From Diorhabda sublineata (Eukaryota; Arthropoda; Insecta; Coleoptera; Chrysomelidae), in the NCBI RefSeq assembly GCF_026230105.1, contig NC_079478.1:26551653-26615652 (forward strand): DNA of 64,000 nucleotides. The letters are read 5' to 3'. The notes under the pieces are model-generated. The model worked only from the letters and a program-made list of their open reading frames with translations. It was not told the origin of the DNA and ran no database searches. Shown here piece after piece: positions 47,270 through 60,017 of this stretch. The translations under genes and the position numbers were made by a program. Each line of letters opens with the position of its first letter. Within the stretch, counting starts at the first letter, position 1.

Positions 47270-50145
47270 GAGCTTGAACTTGAACTCAATATAGCAGGAT
47301 ATCTAGCTATTGTGTCATAAATATTTTATTTTTATTTTGAAAAGATGCCTGAGTCAGCTTAGAATTGGAATATAATTTATGTTTACCGCTAAAGGAGACT
47401 TTAAGATGCTAAAGTGAAACATTTATGAATTTTAAATTGAAAAAAACATTTAGGATAAATGCCAATAATGAAACGCGCCGTTTAATTTAATGAAAAGTTC
47501 AAATTTAAAGCTTCCTTTAAATGTAATATGAAACCGGCCATTTAACTACATGTGCGAGGATTACCTTGCACTTTCTACTAATATGAACAATAATCTGTAG
47601 TCCTGAGATATTATTCGTTTTATGTCTAATAGACAAATATCGAAGATTTCATAGATACTGTGAAATCAAAATATAAAATGATACATCTACTTTGATATGT
47701 AGATATAATGAGATGCGGGAATTTTATACATCTTCTCTATAATTACTTACAGTGAACTATGTTGTTTTTGATAGCAGAAATAATTTTGTAAATTTGTTCC
47801 ATTCCACATTAATTCAAGTTGCTTTCACCAAAAACGAATATTGATTAATGAACAATTTATATTAACATAGGTTGAAAACTGTATAGGTGTGACACTTATA
47901 ACTACGGTCAGTTGGTCACTTTCTACGAGAATGATTCAATAGTTATCGCCGTTTGATAATTAAGAGGCAAATGACAATGAAGAATCATTAAATGTGATAA
48001 CAAATAATGATGTTACAAGTGTTATACATAAATTTTAGTGTCAAGAAAATAAAATTAGGTCGATGTTTTTTGCTTGAGTGCAATGTGTCCAGTAATACTC
48101 TTAGTATATATAAACAATGGAATGAGTAGTCAAACAGCAAATATTCGAGGTGAAATGTTCCTTAAAGGTTGGTATATTGTCTGAATTATTTCAGAAATTA
48201 ATATTAACCAATTGTTAAACAATTTCCAAGAGAAAAACCCATGAGAAACAAGTACTAATCCGAAGGGTTATAGCGAAAATACTTTTAGTAAACCTTCCTG
48301 AAGTTGTTTATGCTGACAAAAAATATACATTCTAGTTAGAAATAATTTGAGATGTTTGAAACAATGCAAATTTGGACTTTCTGGAACTCCGTTACGGATA
48401 TATATGAGGCGTATGATTAGATACAATATTCTAATATTTTTTTGACATGGATTTTTCAGAATTAGAGTATATCAAAAGGCTTCCATAGATTCCTAACAAC
48501 GTTTTCAATAAACAAGAAACATCTTAGTACAAATTCAAAATTGAACCCATTCAAAGTGAAGTGTAGATGCCCCATCTTCACATTATTCGCTACCCATAAT
48601 CCTAAATAGCGGTTAATATTTTGTACTTTGTATGAAAGAATATCAGGAGGTTTTTATACGTTGAAGCGCCCCCTCACTTTACATTGATTTTGAAAATTTT
48701 CCTGTTAAATGTATTGGTATAGAATCTATTACCCCATAAAAGTGGTCACCTGAACAACTGGAATTCAGCAGCTGTTATTGATTTGTGTAGAATATTGAAG
48801 ATCAAGGTATATTCCACTTCTATATATACAGAAAATGAAATGTGACTGCCCATTAGAAACACTGCAGAAGTATTCGAGAAATACTGCAGAATCATATAGA
48901 TCAGGTTTTTGCGTTGAAGAGAATGTTACCTACTAAAGTATGAACTATAAACTATACCATTTCACTTTTTTGCGGATGGTCCTTTAGATTTGTCTAAGAT
49001 GGATTGAAAAAATTATGAATAAGTTGTCTTTATGGTAAGAAAATGGAATTTTCTGGTCTGCGTGATTAAAAAATTGATGTTAGGATTAATCACTTGATGA
49101 CGAATGACGGAAACCTAACCTTACCATATAATAACGTGTCGTCACAGATCATGTTATGTTCAAAATTATGAAAATGTATCTTTATAAAATTTTTATTTTA
49201 TAGAAAAACTTCAACTTGTACGAACTTCGGATATGGGTAAGATGAGCTGAATTATCATCATACTAATTTACTGTGGAGTCAAGTTTCTGCCTTGAGAAAT
49301 CAGTTATGAATTAAAAAAAAATAGTCGTTGCATCTGTAAAAGAAGTGTTATTTCTAGAAACAACGGGCTTTCAAAATCAGAATCAGATTTGCGATTCTCA
49401 ATCAACGATATGATATTTGTAAATTTAGATTATTTGTATTTGGAGGAATATGATTATAACTGGATATGTCTCTGGGAATTTGTGTTTTTTTCAGAAATTG
49501 GACATTAATTGTATACAATTAGATCAATTTATTCAGTAACTCCCGCCCATTATCAAGAATATTTTGTCTGCAGTATATCAAGAATGTTGGATATTTGTGC
49601 CGTACCGTGCCTTTGTTCGCACAGGCACTATTGCGGATGGAAACATCTATGGTTTGAAACAAGTCAATGACTGATATCTGTCTTGTGCTTTGCGAACGGA
49701 TTACTGTTAATTCAAAAACCAGAAAACGATCAAACTATAAACGTAACTTCTACGAATCTGATATATATTAAGTTATAACTTCCGTGATATAAAATATATA
49801 TTTTGTATAATTTGGAACAAAAATATGGAAAGTAAGTATTTACGTAGTATTCAATTACTCAGTAAAACTTACCCATAAAAATTTGTTCAAATAGTAGAAT
49901 GTGGGAATTTATTAAATTAAATAACGACACTTTCAGATTTCATTAGTAAGTAGGAAAAACAAGTGCGCAATACATATCATTAGAAGGGGCCAGAAAAATA
50001 TACGTGAGGTTTTTAAAGGAAATTATAAGAAATATATTGATAAAAAAAATAAACTAAGAAACTGGAGTTGATTGGCCATATTTTGAATTTAGATATGAAA
50101 TGGAGAGTATTTGAGTAATATTTGAGAAAATTTTAAAATGGAAGA
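47270..50145. other. no recognisable gene
   Basis: Nearly 3 kb of AT-rich sequence with no coding frame and no repeat I can define. This is the emptiest stretch of the right half. Confidence 0.4.
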
Positions 50146-50199
50146 ATCCGAGGATGGTCCCGGAAGTAACTGGCCCAACAAAAGAAGCACAAACATTTT

Positions 50200-50480
50200 G
50201 TGAAAATATATACTTATTTTTCAACGTAATCTCTTTTCAGCTTCTTATACTTTTCATACAAATAACCGTTAACTACCGATATCACCTCCCCATTGTTTGA
50301 AAATCCTTGACCAAGAAACCATGTTTTCAAGTCCCCAAGGAGGCTAAATCTGGAGAATAGGTTGCATGAGGTAGCAATTCAATCTTTAACTCACTAATTT
50401 TGGCCATTGCAATAACGGAAGTGTGAGCTAGTACTTTGTCTTGATGAAGCAACAAAACTTTTTTCTAGGCCGAAACTATC
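50200..50480 (-). pseudogene. mariner (DD34D) transposase C-terminal fragment
   Basis: The minus strand reads KKVLLLHQDKVLAHTSVIAM (second catalytic aspartate), AKISELKIELLPHATYSPDL, ASLGT where the third aspartate block should be, and, after a short gap, NGYLYEKYKKLKRDYVEK at the C-terminus. The first half of the protein is missing and the third catalytic site is damaged. Confidence 0.75.
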
Positions 50481-50559
50481 TAAGATTTCGTGAGACAGTA
50501 ATAAAAAATGTGAATAATAATAAGTTCTTCGTTAGCTTCTTTACAAATTCTGTAATATA

Positions 50560-50810
50560 CAGAGTGAGTTTCATGCATGGAACGCCTCAATTATCTCGGA
50601 AACGGCTTGTACGATTCTTATAAATATTGTGTTTTGTGTGATATGGCCGGTATTATGGTGGTATCTACATTGTTGTCAGATCTTTCCTTTTATCGGAAAA
50701 ATAATGAACTTTGTTATTTCAATATGTCAACACCCTTGTACACAAAAATTAAAATTAAAAAAGTCGTTTTCGAGATAATTGAGGCATCCCATTTATAAAA
50801 CTCACTCTGT
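50560..50810. mobile_element. MITE with CAGAGTGAGTTT inverted ends
   Basis: The ends are inverted over about 40 bases with mismatches. The left starts CAGAGTGAGTTTCATGCATG and continues CCTCAATTATCTCGGAAACG. The right, read inward, starts CAGAGTGAGTTTTATAAATG and continues CCTCAATTATCTCGAAAACG. TA precedes the left end. About 250 bases, no transposase. The end structure suits a Tc1/mariner-mobilised MITE. Confidence 0.8.
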
Positions 50811-51069
50811 TTATTGGAATTAATTGTCTATAGCCATATTTTTGATGAAGGACCATGAAACAATTAATAGTTGCTATTCACTGTCGATAACAATACGTGA
50901 TGAATACGACATCAAAATTTAAATACACTAACCGTTATTTGGAAAGCGGGTCGTTTAAAAAATAACTTATTATTCAAATACCTTAAGAAACCCAACATGA
51001 ATATTTAAAAATGTTTCGAAATATGTATTATAAAGAATTTTAACTCGATTTACCGTTGGTCCTATAAAT

Positions 51070-51200
51070 AAATTTTCAATGAATAATCACACTCTTTATC
51101 AATAATATTTTGCCATCTCGCCTGCAGAATCAATTGTTTTTTTTTTATAGAATACCCTAAAATGGTATTTCAGATGATACCCATATAGAGTTCTGGTGCG
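51070..51200 (-). pseudogene. possible mariner-type transposase C-terminal scrap
   Basis: The minus strand reads QLILQARWQNIIDKECDYSL before a short AT-rich end. This resembles the final ...RW.k.i...g.Y. motif of mariner-type transposases. Very short, so uncertain. Confidence 0.35.
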
Positions 51201-51209
51201 AAGTCATAT

Positions 51210-52915
51210 ATCCTGGGATAACAGCTTTTAAATTATTTCACATGCAAATAAAAATGCCTCTATTAACACTCAATTTAATCAACAAACTCAAACTTTCCGG
51301 GATCTAAACTAAGAAAGATAAGCAAAAAACTTACACCAAAGAAAATACTAGCATCGAAAAATCCAATTTTAATATCACATACTTTTGCATTTTAAAAGTT
51401 ATGTTATAATAGTTTAATTTATAATGAATTTATAATAATTGTGTATTAAAATAAATGAAAATATTGAAACTACATCCAAGCCTCGTCTAAAACCATTTCA
51501 CATAATTTTAAATTTTGTCGTTTGACAAAAAATGACGAATTGAGACAAGTAGAAAAGTTTGTCGACGATTTTTTCACTCTGTTCAATGTTAGGCATGACA
51601 ATAAAACTCCATCGAATTGAACGCTTATTCTTCAATTGAAAAACTATATCTTATGTATATATTCTCGACAAAAAAACGTCTTAAACTGTTGATGTGTGAA
51701 ACACTTTTTGTGTATTTAATATTCCGAATGGTAATTAGCATATTATGAAGGTGTAAACTTCTTAATTCCCTATTTTATAGTTCCAATGTAATAGCATTAC
51801 CATCTTACGAATTAACGCCGTACTATGAATAGATTAAGTGAACAGAACTATAGATGACGCAGATTTCTATATACCGTTATGAATGTTTACTATTTACACC
51901 GAATAAAGGCTCCTATACCGTTGGTTAATATATTATCTAGTGAAAAAACAGATCTGCAGATGTCTCTAGCACCCGTGATGTAAACATTTTATTCCACATT
52001 TTTCTAACTACTTAACGTTAATTTTAATGAGAAAAAATGCTTGTGGTATAGGAAATTATCTGTACTTTTTGAAAATGTGAGAATCGAAGAATGTACGCTT
52101 CTTTAACATAAACACCGACGTGAATTTCTCAAACTAGATAGGTACTTCAAATTATTTTTGTACGTATTACCATTGCCACAACTTTAAAAAAGATCCTTAA
52201 TGATACGAGTACAAAATTCAAGCATATATTGATGACAGTTTCCATAAACAACACAATAAGTATTGCTGCAATTATGATATTCACCTATATACGTATATCT
52301 TTCAGTTGTTAAAAACTGTGATTGATAGTCCAGTTAACAACGGTTTTTATATCAGATTTCCATCAAGACGCATAGATTTAGTTGAAATTTTAACAGTTGA
52401 TAGTAAATACCTTAAAAAGCAAAGTCTGCTGATACGTGCTTTTACTATGGGGGTGAAAATCAGCCCAACTAGGGAGTGGTAATTTTTTTTGTCGAAGCTA
52501 ACCGTAAAGATCAACAAGAAAAAGCGTTCTAAGGACAAATTAATCCATGGAGTTTTTGCGAAAAATAAATACTACTTTTCGTGGACAATTCCTTGAAGTG
52601 GGAGTTACATATTACCGACTTATCTAAAAAATTGAGTTCCTCCTGTTTTACTTATCCACCTCCTTCATCTTTTCCCGCATTCCGCAATAATTTGAGGGCA
52701 CATTGCCTTCTACTCTGTGAACAATTTCTATTCTGAAAATAATATTTAATTCCGGGCATGCTGCATACTGGTTGAATTTTTGCTATGAACTTATATACTA
52801 ATTACTACTATTCATTTAGTTATTTTTATGTTAGTTTTTTAGTTTTTACAAGTTTTTGTGTACAAATTGTAACAATTTTTTGACAATAAAGCATTTCTCT
52901 CTCTCTTTCTAAGGA
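51210..52915. other. no recognisable gene
   Basis: AT-rich spacer. A CT-rich run near 52889-52912 follows an AATAAA, which may mark the 3' end of an unidentified retro-insertion. I see nothing else. Confidence 0.35.
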
Positions 52916-52923
52916 TGTTAAAT

Positions 52924-53438
52924 TAAGCTTGGTTTATGTAGCCAAAATTAAATCTAAATTGAAATTAACATTAAACTAAACTTTAATGGTGATTTATGCA
53001 GTAAATTGAGGATAATTATAAGTTACTGGTAAGCCATTAGAAATTTCCAGTATGGGTCCTTTTGTTCATACAAAAGAGGAAAGCTACTGACACTTTCTAT
53101 CAGTGTTCCATCATCTAAAGAACATTGCTGGCGGCTTTCAGACAATGCTTTTTCAATTTTAAAAATAAAACACCACTGAGGAAATTGGTGCATTAATGCG
53201 AACAATATTTCTATAACCAAATAACAAGGCTGTTGTGAACAAAACAATATCACCTAATGTATTCTGTGCTGATAACCTCACGATTAAATTAAGAAGTTAA
53301 AATTTAGAGAACTCTCAATTTCAATTTATTGTCAATTTTCTGCATGAACTACAAGTAGCATTTCAGTGTCTTTCAACTAGTTATACAATTTGTTAGTTTA
53401 ATGGTAATTTTTAATTTTGGCTTCAAAAACCAAGCTTA
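52924..53438. mobile_element. ~515-bp non-autonomous DNA transposon with TAAGCTTGG ends
   Basis: The left end reads TAAGCTTGGTTTATGTAGCC then AAAATTAAA. The right, read inward, is TAAGCTTGGTTTTTGAAGCC then AAAATTAAA, and homology continues through ATTAAACTAA. A minus-strand frame inside (53023-53253) has no identifiable domain. TSD not certain, so the superfamily is open; Harbinger is possible. Confidence 0.7.
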
Positions 53439-53783
53439 GACTCCCAGTCTACCACAAATAACATTGCGGTGTCTTGATCCATCTAAAACACAGAAAACTA
53501 CAGATAAACATTTAATAGTGTGAATCTCAAATATAATATTCACAGAACAAATCCTAGAGACATCTGTAGATGTATGATGTATTTACTACATAATGTATTG
53601 AAATCTTCATTGACGGTGTTCAGAAGTCTTTAATCTATATCAACCGTTACTATTAAAAACGTTTATAGAAATCTATTCTATCTATGTTTCTCAATTTACT
53701 TGATTTAATTTGGTGCGGAGTTTGTCCGTGAGATGATCATGATATAAATATAATGTGCAGTGTACAACAGATTACCTTATATA

Positions 53784-53895
53784 AATGGATCACGAAAATA
53801 TTATTTGTTGTAACAAAATTTACGTCGACTGGGGGTCTGAACATAAACTTGATGACATCCTTAATAAAATATTGGCAAATTTAAATTTTATTCAC
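53784..53895 (+). CDS. candidate first coding exon, unidentified
   Basis: An ATG at 53784 opens 37 codons (MDHENIICCNKIYVDWGSEH, then KLDDILNKILANLNFIH) and reaches a strong donor GTACGT one base into the next codon, where the unspliced frame would stop. A TATA-like ATATAAATATAA lies about 45 bases upstream. Composition looks protein-like, but I do not recognise it and could not find a convincing following exon. A weak possibility is the plus-strand piece starting MANIQSMNGFNQKLE at 56243, which ends at GTAAGT. Confidence 0.25.
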
Positions 53896-54295
53896 GGTAC
53901 GTAATTTGAACTATTTGAAGGTAGTTCTGTTACCTCAGAAGTCATGAATTCTAAAATTTATGTTTTTGTTCATATTTTTCAAAATGGTATATTCTTAAGA
54001 TATAATATTACAAAAGATGAAATTTTGAGAACTAATATGAAATAACCTAAATTTAGAAATTTATTATTTGTAAGAGCACTTATTTCGTTACACAAGTAAA
54101 ATTTGGTTAAAAAGGCTCTGATAATCAATTATAATAGATAATAATCTAAACATACCGTGTGTGTATTAATTAATAAGGTATAAATAAAACTTTTAAACTT
54201 TGAACAAAATATTGCATACAAAAATAGCTAATTAAGATGTTAAATCTCAAGTAATTATACCAAATTTTAATGAGTATCACTTGAAATTCATAATA

Positions 54296-55619
54296 CAGGG
54301 TGCGGCAGCATAACTTCCTTTTTTCAAAAGTTAATAAAACTTATTGTATGAATCAGAAAATTTTTATTCGTTTTTTATAATACAGGCACATACATAAAGT
54401 TTTGTTTTACTGAGTTTTGAAGATCAAATCAGTTAGGTGACGTCCCCCATTCTCCATACACTGAGTAAACCGATTTCTGGCGTTTGTCATGACTCTTGCC
54501 AGCATAGCAGGCGTTATGTTGGCAATTTCTTCCTGGATGTTCGTCTTCAAATCTTGTAGGGTCCTTGGACGGTTCACATACACACGGGATTTCAAAAAAC
54601 CCCATAGGAAATAATCACAAGGGGTCAAATCGGGAGAGCGGGCTGGCCACTCCAAATCGCCCCTAATTGAGATAAGGCGCTCTGGGAAGTGTTCCCTCAA
54701 AACAGCCATCGATGTTCTTGAAGTGTGTGCCGTTGCTCCGTCTTGTTGGAACCAAGTGTCCCCTAAGTCCAACTCATCTAGCCGTGGGAAAAAAAATTCC
54801 TGTAACATGTTTACATACCGGTGCGAATTCACTGTCACTGTGACTTCATTTTCCTCAAAGAACCAGGGACCAATAATTCCACGTGAGTAAATTGCACACC
54901 ACACTGTGACTTTAGGTGAATGCAAAGGCCGTTGATGCAATTGTCGAGGATTGGTATCAGCCCAGTAGCGCATGTTTTGTTTGTTTACGGATCCACACAA
55001 ATGAAAATGGGCTTCATCACTAAAAAAAACAATAGCGTCCTCAGGAACGACTTCCAGAAAAACCTCACACGCGTTCCTCCGAGAATTGAAGTCACGTTCA
55101 GAAAGTTCCTGCACAATTGCCATCTTGTATGGATGAAAATGAAGATCATGATCATGAAGTATTCTCCTCACAGAACGATCGGAAAGTCCAAGGGCAGACG
55201 CATGTTTGCGCGCAGAACGCCGTGGTGATCGCAACACTGAAGTTCTAACTAACTCAATGTTCTCCGGTGATCTAATGGGCCGAGGGACTCCAGTTCTTCG
55301 TCTTGTCACACTTGCAGTTTGTCTGAACGTAGTGACCCACGTAACAATTGATTTCCGGTCCGGGACAGGGGCCAAGGGGGCTAAATTAAAGCGATTCCGA
55401 AAGGCGCGCTGGGTTGCGATCACAGAACATCCGCTCGAAAAGTAAACCTCAACGGCAAACGCACGCTCCTCACTGTTCCAACGCATGATGGCGACTGAAC
55501 TGTGCCGGGACAAAACTTTATAGTCCCCCCTCTCGAACGAGACCACTAGCACTCCGTTACGACATCTACCGACTAAATGGCGAACTTTTTAAAAAAGGAA
55601 GTTATGCTGCCGCACCCTG
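54296..55619 (-). mobile_element. apparently intact DD41D (rosa-type) Tc1/mariner transposon
   Basis: TA lies on both flanks (54294-54295, 55620-55621). The terminal inverted repeats match perfectly for 29 bases, beginning CAGGGTGCGGCAGCATAACT, and continue imperfectly for about eight more. The only gene is a full-length uninterrupted transposase. Perfect ends, an intact target duplication and an open frame together suggest recent insertion and possibly an active copy. Confidence 0.95.
54407..55486 (-). CDS. DD41D transposase, full length
   Basis: The ATG at 55486 (context GCCATCATG) is preferred over the in-frame upstream ATG at 55552. It gives a 359-residue protein starting MRWNSEERAFAVEVYFSSGC. 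Residues 1-60 match the DUF4817 helix-turn-helix seen at the start of rosa-like transposases, and a second HTH lies around SALGLSDRSVRRILHDHDLH. The catalytic triad is FFSDEAHFHL, WFQQDGATAHT and SPDLTPCDYFLWGFL, with exactly 41 residues between the second and third aspartates. The tail ends LTDLIFKTQ. No stop or frameshift was seen. It would cut and paste copies with the 29-bp ends and TA targets. Confidence 0.93.
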   Translation of the reverse strand: MRWNSEERAFAVEVYFSSGCSVIATQRAFRNRFNLAPLAPVPDRKSIVTWVTTFRQTASVTRRRTGVPRPIRSPENIELVRTSVLRSPRRSARKHASALGLSDRSVRRILHDHDLHFHPYKMAIVQELSERDFNSRRNACEVFLEVVPEDAIVFFSDEAHFHLCGSVNKQNMRYWADTNPRQLHQRPLHSPKVTVWCAIYSRGIIGPWFFEENEVTVTVNSHRYVNMLQEFFFPRLDELDLGDTWFQQDGATAHTSRTSMAVLREHFPERLISIRGDLEWPARSPDLTPCDYFLWGFLKSRVYVNRPRTLQDLKTNIQEEIANITPAMLARVMTNARNRFTQCMENGGRHLTDLIFKTQ

Positions 55620-55948
55620 TACATCCCTTGCAGTTAATTTAAAACTGTTTATAGCCGGCAGCACATTAGTAGATTCTCAATGTTGTATACAACATTTAAT
55701 GAAAGTAATTTTGGAAAATTAACTACGGGTAACATAACACATAATCAAAAGTATACAAAAAAACGAGCACCAGAAAACAATAATGAGTCATCGAGAGAAA
55801 TTGCATGATGTCTACCAACATTTCCAATTTTGTATCAAACTGTTCAACTTGATATATAGTTATGCTAGCGATCCATCTAAGGCTATGAACTTGAATTACA
55901 GAAATGACTCAACCTTGAACCATTTGTGTAAAACGTCCATAGAATAGG

Positions 55949-56193
55949 TGGTTTGATAGTGACAGTGTGGCCACATGAGATGGTCGCCATGTTTAACCCA
56001 AACTCGGCTGATTCAGCATTTGTTCTACTAATAATAACCCTCATAAAATCGTAATTTATATTCTCAAAAACTTTTGAGGGCTCAATAGAATTTTTAATTA
56101 AAAAATAAAATACGTAAATAATATATTTGATGTCGTAGTTTGGATTAAATATAGCGGCTACTCTCATGTGGCCACACTGTCTCTATCAAGCCA
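55949..56193. mobile_element. ~245-bp MITE with inverted GACAGTGTGGCCACATGAGA ends
   Basis: The left end contains TTGATAGTGACAGTGTGGCC and the right, read inward, TTGATAGAGACAGTGTGGCC. Both continue ACATGAGA and, after a variable stretch, TTTAA(C/T)CCAAAC. No coding capacity is supported; the minus-strand frame across it is a by-product. Confidence 0.75.
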
Positions 56194-56763
56194 ATCTAAT
56201 CCAATCTAATCTAATGACAATGAAATTGAGTTATATATCTCTATGGCAAATATTCAATCAATGAATGGTTTCAATCAGAAATTAGAAATAGTACAGAAAT
56301 CAGGCACTAGTTTAAGATCCTTTTGTCGAGGGTAAGTACTTAATCAATTTATCAAAAAATACATGTTTAACTGTATGAAAGTTTTATTATCTTTCCAAAC
56401 AATCAAAGAACTGAAATTTTTATTTATTATCCTAGATTGTAAATTTTTCGCAAATGGGAATAAAAATTGAAATGTGGTTTACTTGCCTAAATGCAAAAGA
56501 CTTTTCTTAAAATCGCGGTTTTGGTACATCGGAAAAGATCCTATACACTAAACCAGGGTGATAATATTGCAAAAACGACTGAAGAGAATCAGAGCTATTT
56601 ATTATTATCGTCTGTTCCAAGAAGAAAGCGAGGACTACAATCTTTTTTAAGTGTGAAAAGAAATAAGCTCTTCCAAAACTTTTATTTCAGTCAGTGGTTT
56701 TCAGAGAGCAAATCAACTTTTAACATTTGGCGTTTGTTTTTAGAGCATCGAAGACCAAGATAA

Positions 56764-57060
56764 CCTTAAATCTTAATTTTGAACTAAATTGATCAAAAAC
56801 TCTAATGAAGTTTAGTCGGCTCTAAATTTTAACTTTGGACTATAACTGATCAAAACTTCCAATGAAGTTTCGTCGGCTATAAATTTCAATTTTGAACTAA
56901 AATTGATCAAAAACACCAATGAAGTTTAGTCGGCTCTAAATCGTAACTTTGGACTATAACTGATCAAAAGTTCCAATGAAGTTTCGTCGGCTGTGAATGT
57001 TAATTTTAGACTAAAATTTAGACTAAAACTGATCAAAAGGTCCAATGAAGTCCATTATAC
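56764..57060. repeat. 57-bp tandem repeat array with alternating (dimeric) units
   Basis: About five units. Ends of the shared block GTCGGC fall at 56820, 56877, 56934 and 56991, giving an exact 57-base period. Odd and even units differ consistently (GAAGTTTAGTCGGC versus GAAGTTTCGTCGGC, and TTTTGAACTAAA versus TTTGGACTATAA). The array therefore grew as a 114-base dimer. The last unit is lengthened by a 12-base internal duplication. Confidence 0.92.
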
Positions 57061-57064
57061 AATT

Positions 57065-59980
57065 TTTCGATTCAATTTTACAGTCGAAATCAAAATAGTG
57101 GTTTGTAATAGTTGTGGTGAACAAAATGAAAATTTTACGGTTATTAGAATGTTGATATATTAACTTAAATTAAACACATCTTTCAACATCAGACCACTGG
57201 AACTGTTATTTCAAGTTGTTGATCGTTCCTCACCGAGTATTTGGCCAATGGATATACAATTCTAACGTAAGTTATCCATCCTGAAGAATAGGTTAATATT
57301 ATTCAAAAAACATTACATTTGAAATTGGTAACCAACTAAATATCAAAGACTTATGAAGTGAATCTCAAAAATTAAATCAGTAGTATATGCAAAACTCTCT
57401 TTACTGTTCCGCAACTTGATGCTTAAATACTTGAAGATAAGAAAGAAAGCGTTGAAAAGATTTCACAAGCAAATTATTAAAAGGAGTGGATATAAACTAG
57501 GCTAGGATTATAAGAAAGTAAAAACTTTGCAATTTGAGGATCTACTGCATTCAAAATTTGTTAACAAAAATAACGAGATTTCACATTAAGCTCATTTTTC
57601 ATTCAGTCGTTAGCATAATTTTTAGAGAAAAAACATACATGTCCATAAAGTCATTAATATATTTACCCTATTGCAAAAGAACATAACAGATGTTACAGGT
57701 TTTTATGTATTTTATCCTTTTACGTTCAAATAGACTATTGAAAGTGCTTAAGCTGGTATATTATGGTCTGATTTTATTTTATTGACACTATTTTTTTCAT
57801 TGGTGTAAGTTACATGATGTTTATATCTCTTCTAATTAAAATCACAGAGGTTTAATATTAGTTACTTGACTTAAGGGCTCTTCGAAAATATTGGCTATTA
57901 ATCAGATATATAACCTATGAACTTAATGCATGTCGTAGCCTATATAAGTTCTATCAAGTTTCGAATTCGATTTTCGATGGAAATTTCAAACTCAAAACTT
58001 AAACTTCAATTGTCATTATCACATTTGTGCTATAATTTTTCCATAATATATTATGTTGGTATCTTTTTAGTTGCTCTGTGTTTATACACCATCAATCAAT
58101 TGAATAATAAGTTTTAGATATTCAATATCTATTATCGAGCGGTGATTCATGCACACATACAAATTTTATTCTACATTCCTATACCAAGAAATTATTTTCA
58201 TATCAGAAGTCAAAAAAAAAACCATAGATTAGGCATCAGTAACCTGTTGCACGGCTGTACTGATATGGTACCATATAAGGGTAATTAATAACTTTCTAAG
58301 CTCATAAAGAAAACAAAAGCAAACGAAGTAACCCGTCAATTGATGCTTACTGACATACTAGGGAATAGAGATCCTACCATATAGCTTTAACCCTCTGCTT
58401 CAGCTTCCGAACAACAGGATTACTTTTCAAATATTCAGTTAATGATCGGGTTAACTCAATCATAATTTCCGAAAATCCCTTTTATATAATCTCTTTAAAC
58501 CATTCGTTACCTTGTATCAATCCCTACTCTTGCAGAAGATTGTTCGTTTGCATTCCAATCTGATTTACTCCAATAGGCATATTTGGTACAGTCTAGATTT
58601 TAGTTTATTCGAGTAAGAAATAAACGGTTTGAGGTAAGTATGATAATGCCTATAAGCTTTTCAAATATCCTCATCTGGCTGACATCAAGATTACACCTAA
58701 TCATGTATTTGAAAGTTTAAAGCCCAATTCCTTCTGCAAAATTCCAACATCTCTAGATATAATTATGGACACTGTATAATTGGTTTCATTGGAGTCAAGA
58801 TTCACAGTCGGAAATAGATGGACTGTGGTGATTCTAGTAGTGAATTTAGAGTGTATAGTAAAGATTTTCTAGTAACCTATTCGAGTAAAAATTTTCCAGG
58901 AATAGCTACAAAATTCAATGAATTTAACCTGCATATTTGTTGTTTTATTCCTTGAAACTCTACAAGGTTAGAAACAATATGATTAGGCCATAATTATTTG
59001 CCTTTTCAATTAAAATATTATTACACTTTTTAACAATTTGTTTATGACCACTTCGTAAGAGGGGATAACAATTGAAAATTAGAAACTGATCAGACGATAC
59101 CATCAGGAAATAAACCTTTTTATAGATGCAAACTAAATGTGGACATTAATAAAATTAGACACGTAATACAAATGAAAATATCTGTTATTTTCAGTATGAG
59201 GTTTTATAATGAAAATTTCGTACTTAAGCGCCTTCGTCGACAACCAGAAGTTTGTGATATTGAATAGTTGCCACATAGTGAGCAAGTTTATTATTTGAAC
59301 TGAGCCGCATCTCTTTGTATTTTTGAATGATACCGGCTCTAAGCTGAGTACTGTATAAGTTTCACTTAACATAAACGTCTAGGATCCTATTGCATGATAT
59401 CGAGATATAAACTACACGGACTTTAAAAATACCAGTTCAAAATGCATGATTTTTGTTCAACGTTAGAAAAAGTTATAACATAAGACTGAAAGACACTTGA
59501 AACATTTGAGAGAACATAATCATGAAGTAAAACTTCACTAAGGCATCTGTAAGAGGTTCTACCTCATACGTTATTGAACCATCTAGTAAACTAAAGTGCA
59601 GGTAACTAAAGAATTTTCACAGAGAACAAAAGATGCAGTATTGGTTTCTGAAAGAATAATTGAAAACTCCTAAAACTTGTACAACTTTTTTTTAATTAGA
59701 GCCAAAGATGAATTTTTCATCTGAAAACCTTTTATTTGAAGAATAAAACATAAGTTTTATGTAAAATTTACAAAAAAAATCTTTCATTCATTTCATGCAT
59801 CTAGAGTTTCAATTATTTCAAATTAGGAAATAATATATTTTCGATAAGAATAACTTAATAATACACTATAATAATAACACTAATAATAATAACAAATAAT
59901 GTTATTTCGATTTTTATGGTTTAAAGTATATGTTTAAAGTTGAAAACTTTGATATACACTATACCATTTCAACGATTACA
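57065..59980. other. no recognisable gene
   Basis: AT-rich region between the tandem array and the tandem Osiris pair. Frames at 57917-58117 and 59133-59372 show no family features. It includes the 3' flank of the 60-kb Osiris gene. Confidence 0.4.
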
Positions 59981-60017
59981 AAAACTGAGTTATTAAAATG
60001 AAACAGTAGGAATCAAG

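Noticed and set aside
47270..50145. Search for tRNA, snRNA or a further Osiris exon in the emptiest stretch
   Set aside because: No B-box-like GGTTCGAATCC, no cloverleaf and no Osiris motifs could be found by eye; a tRNAscan or tblastn run would be needed to exclude them fully.
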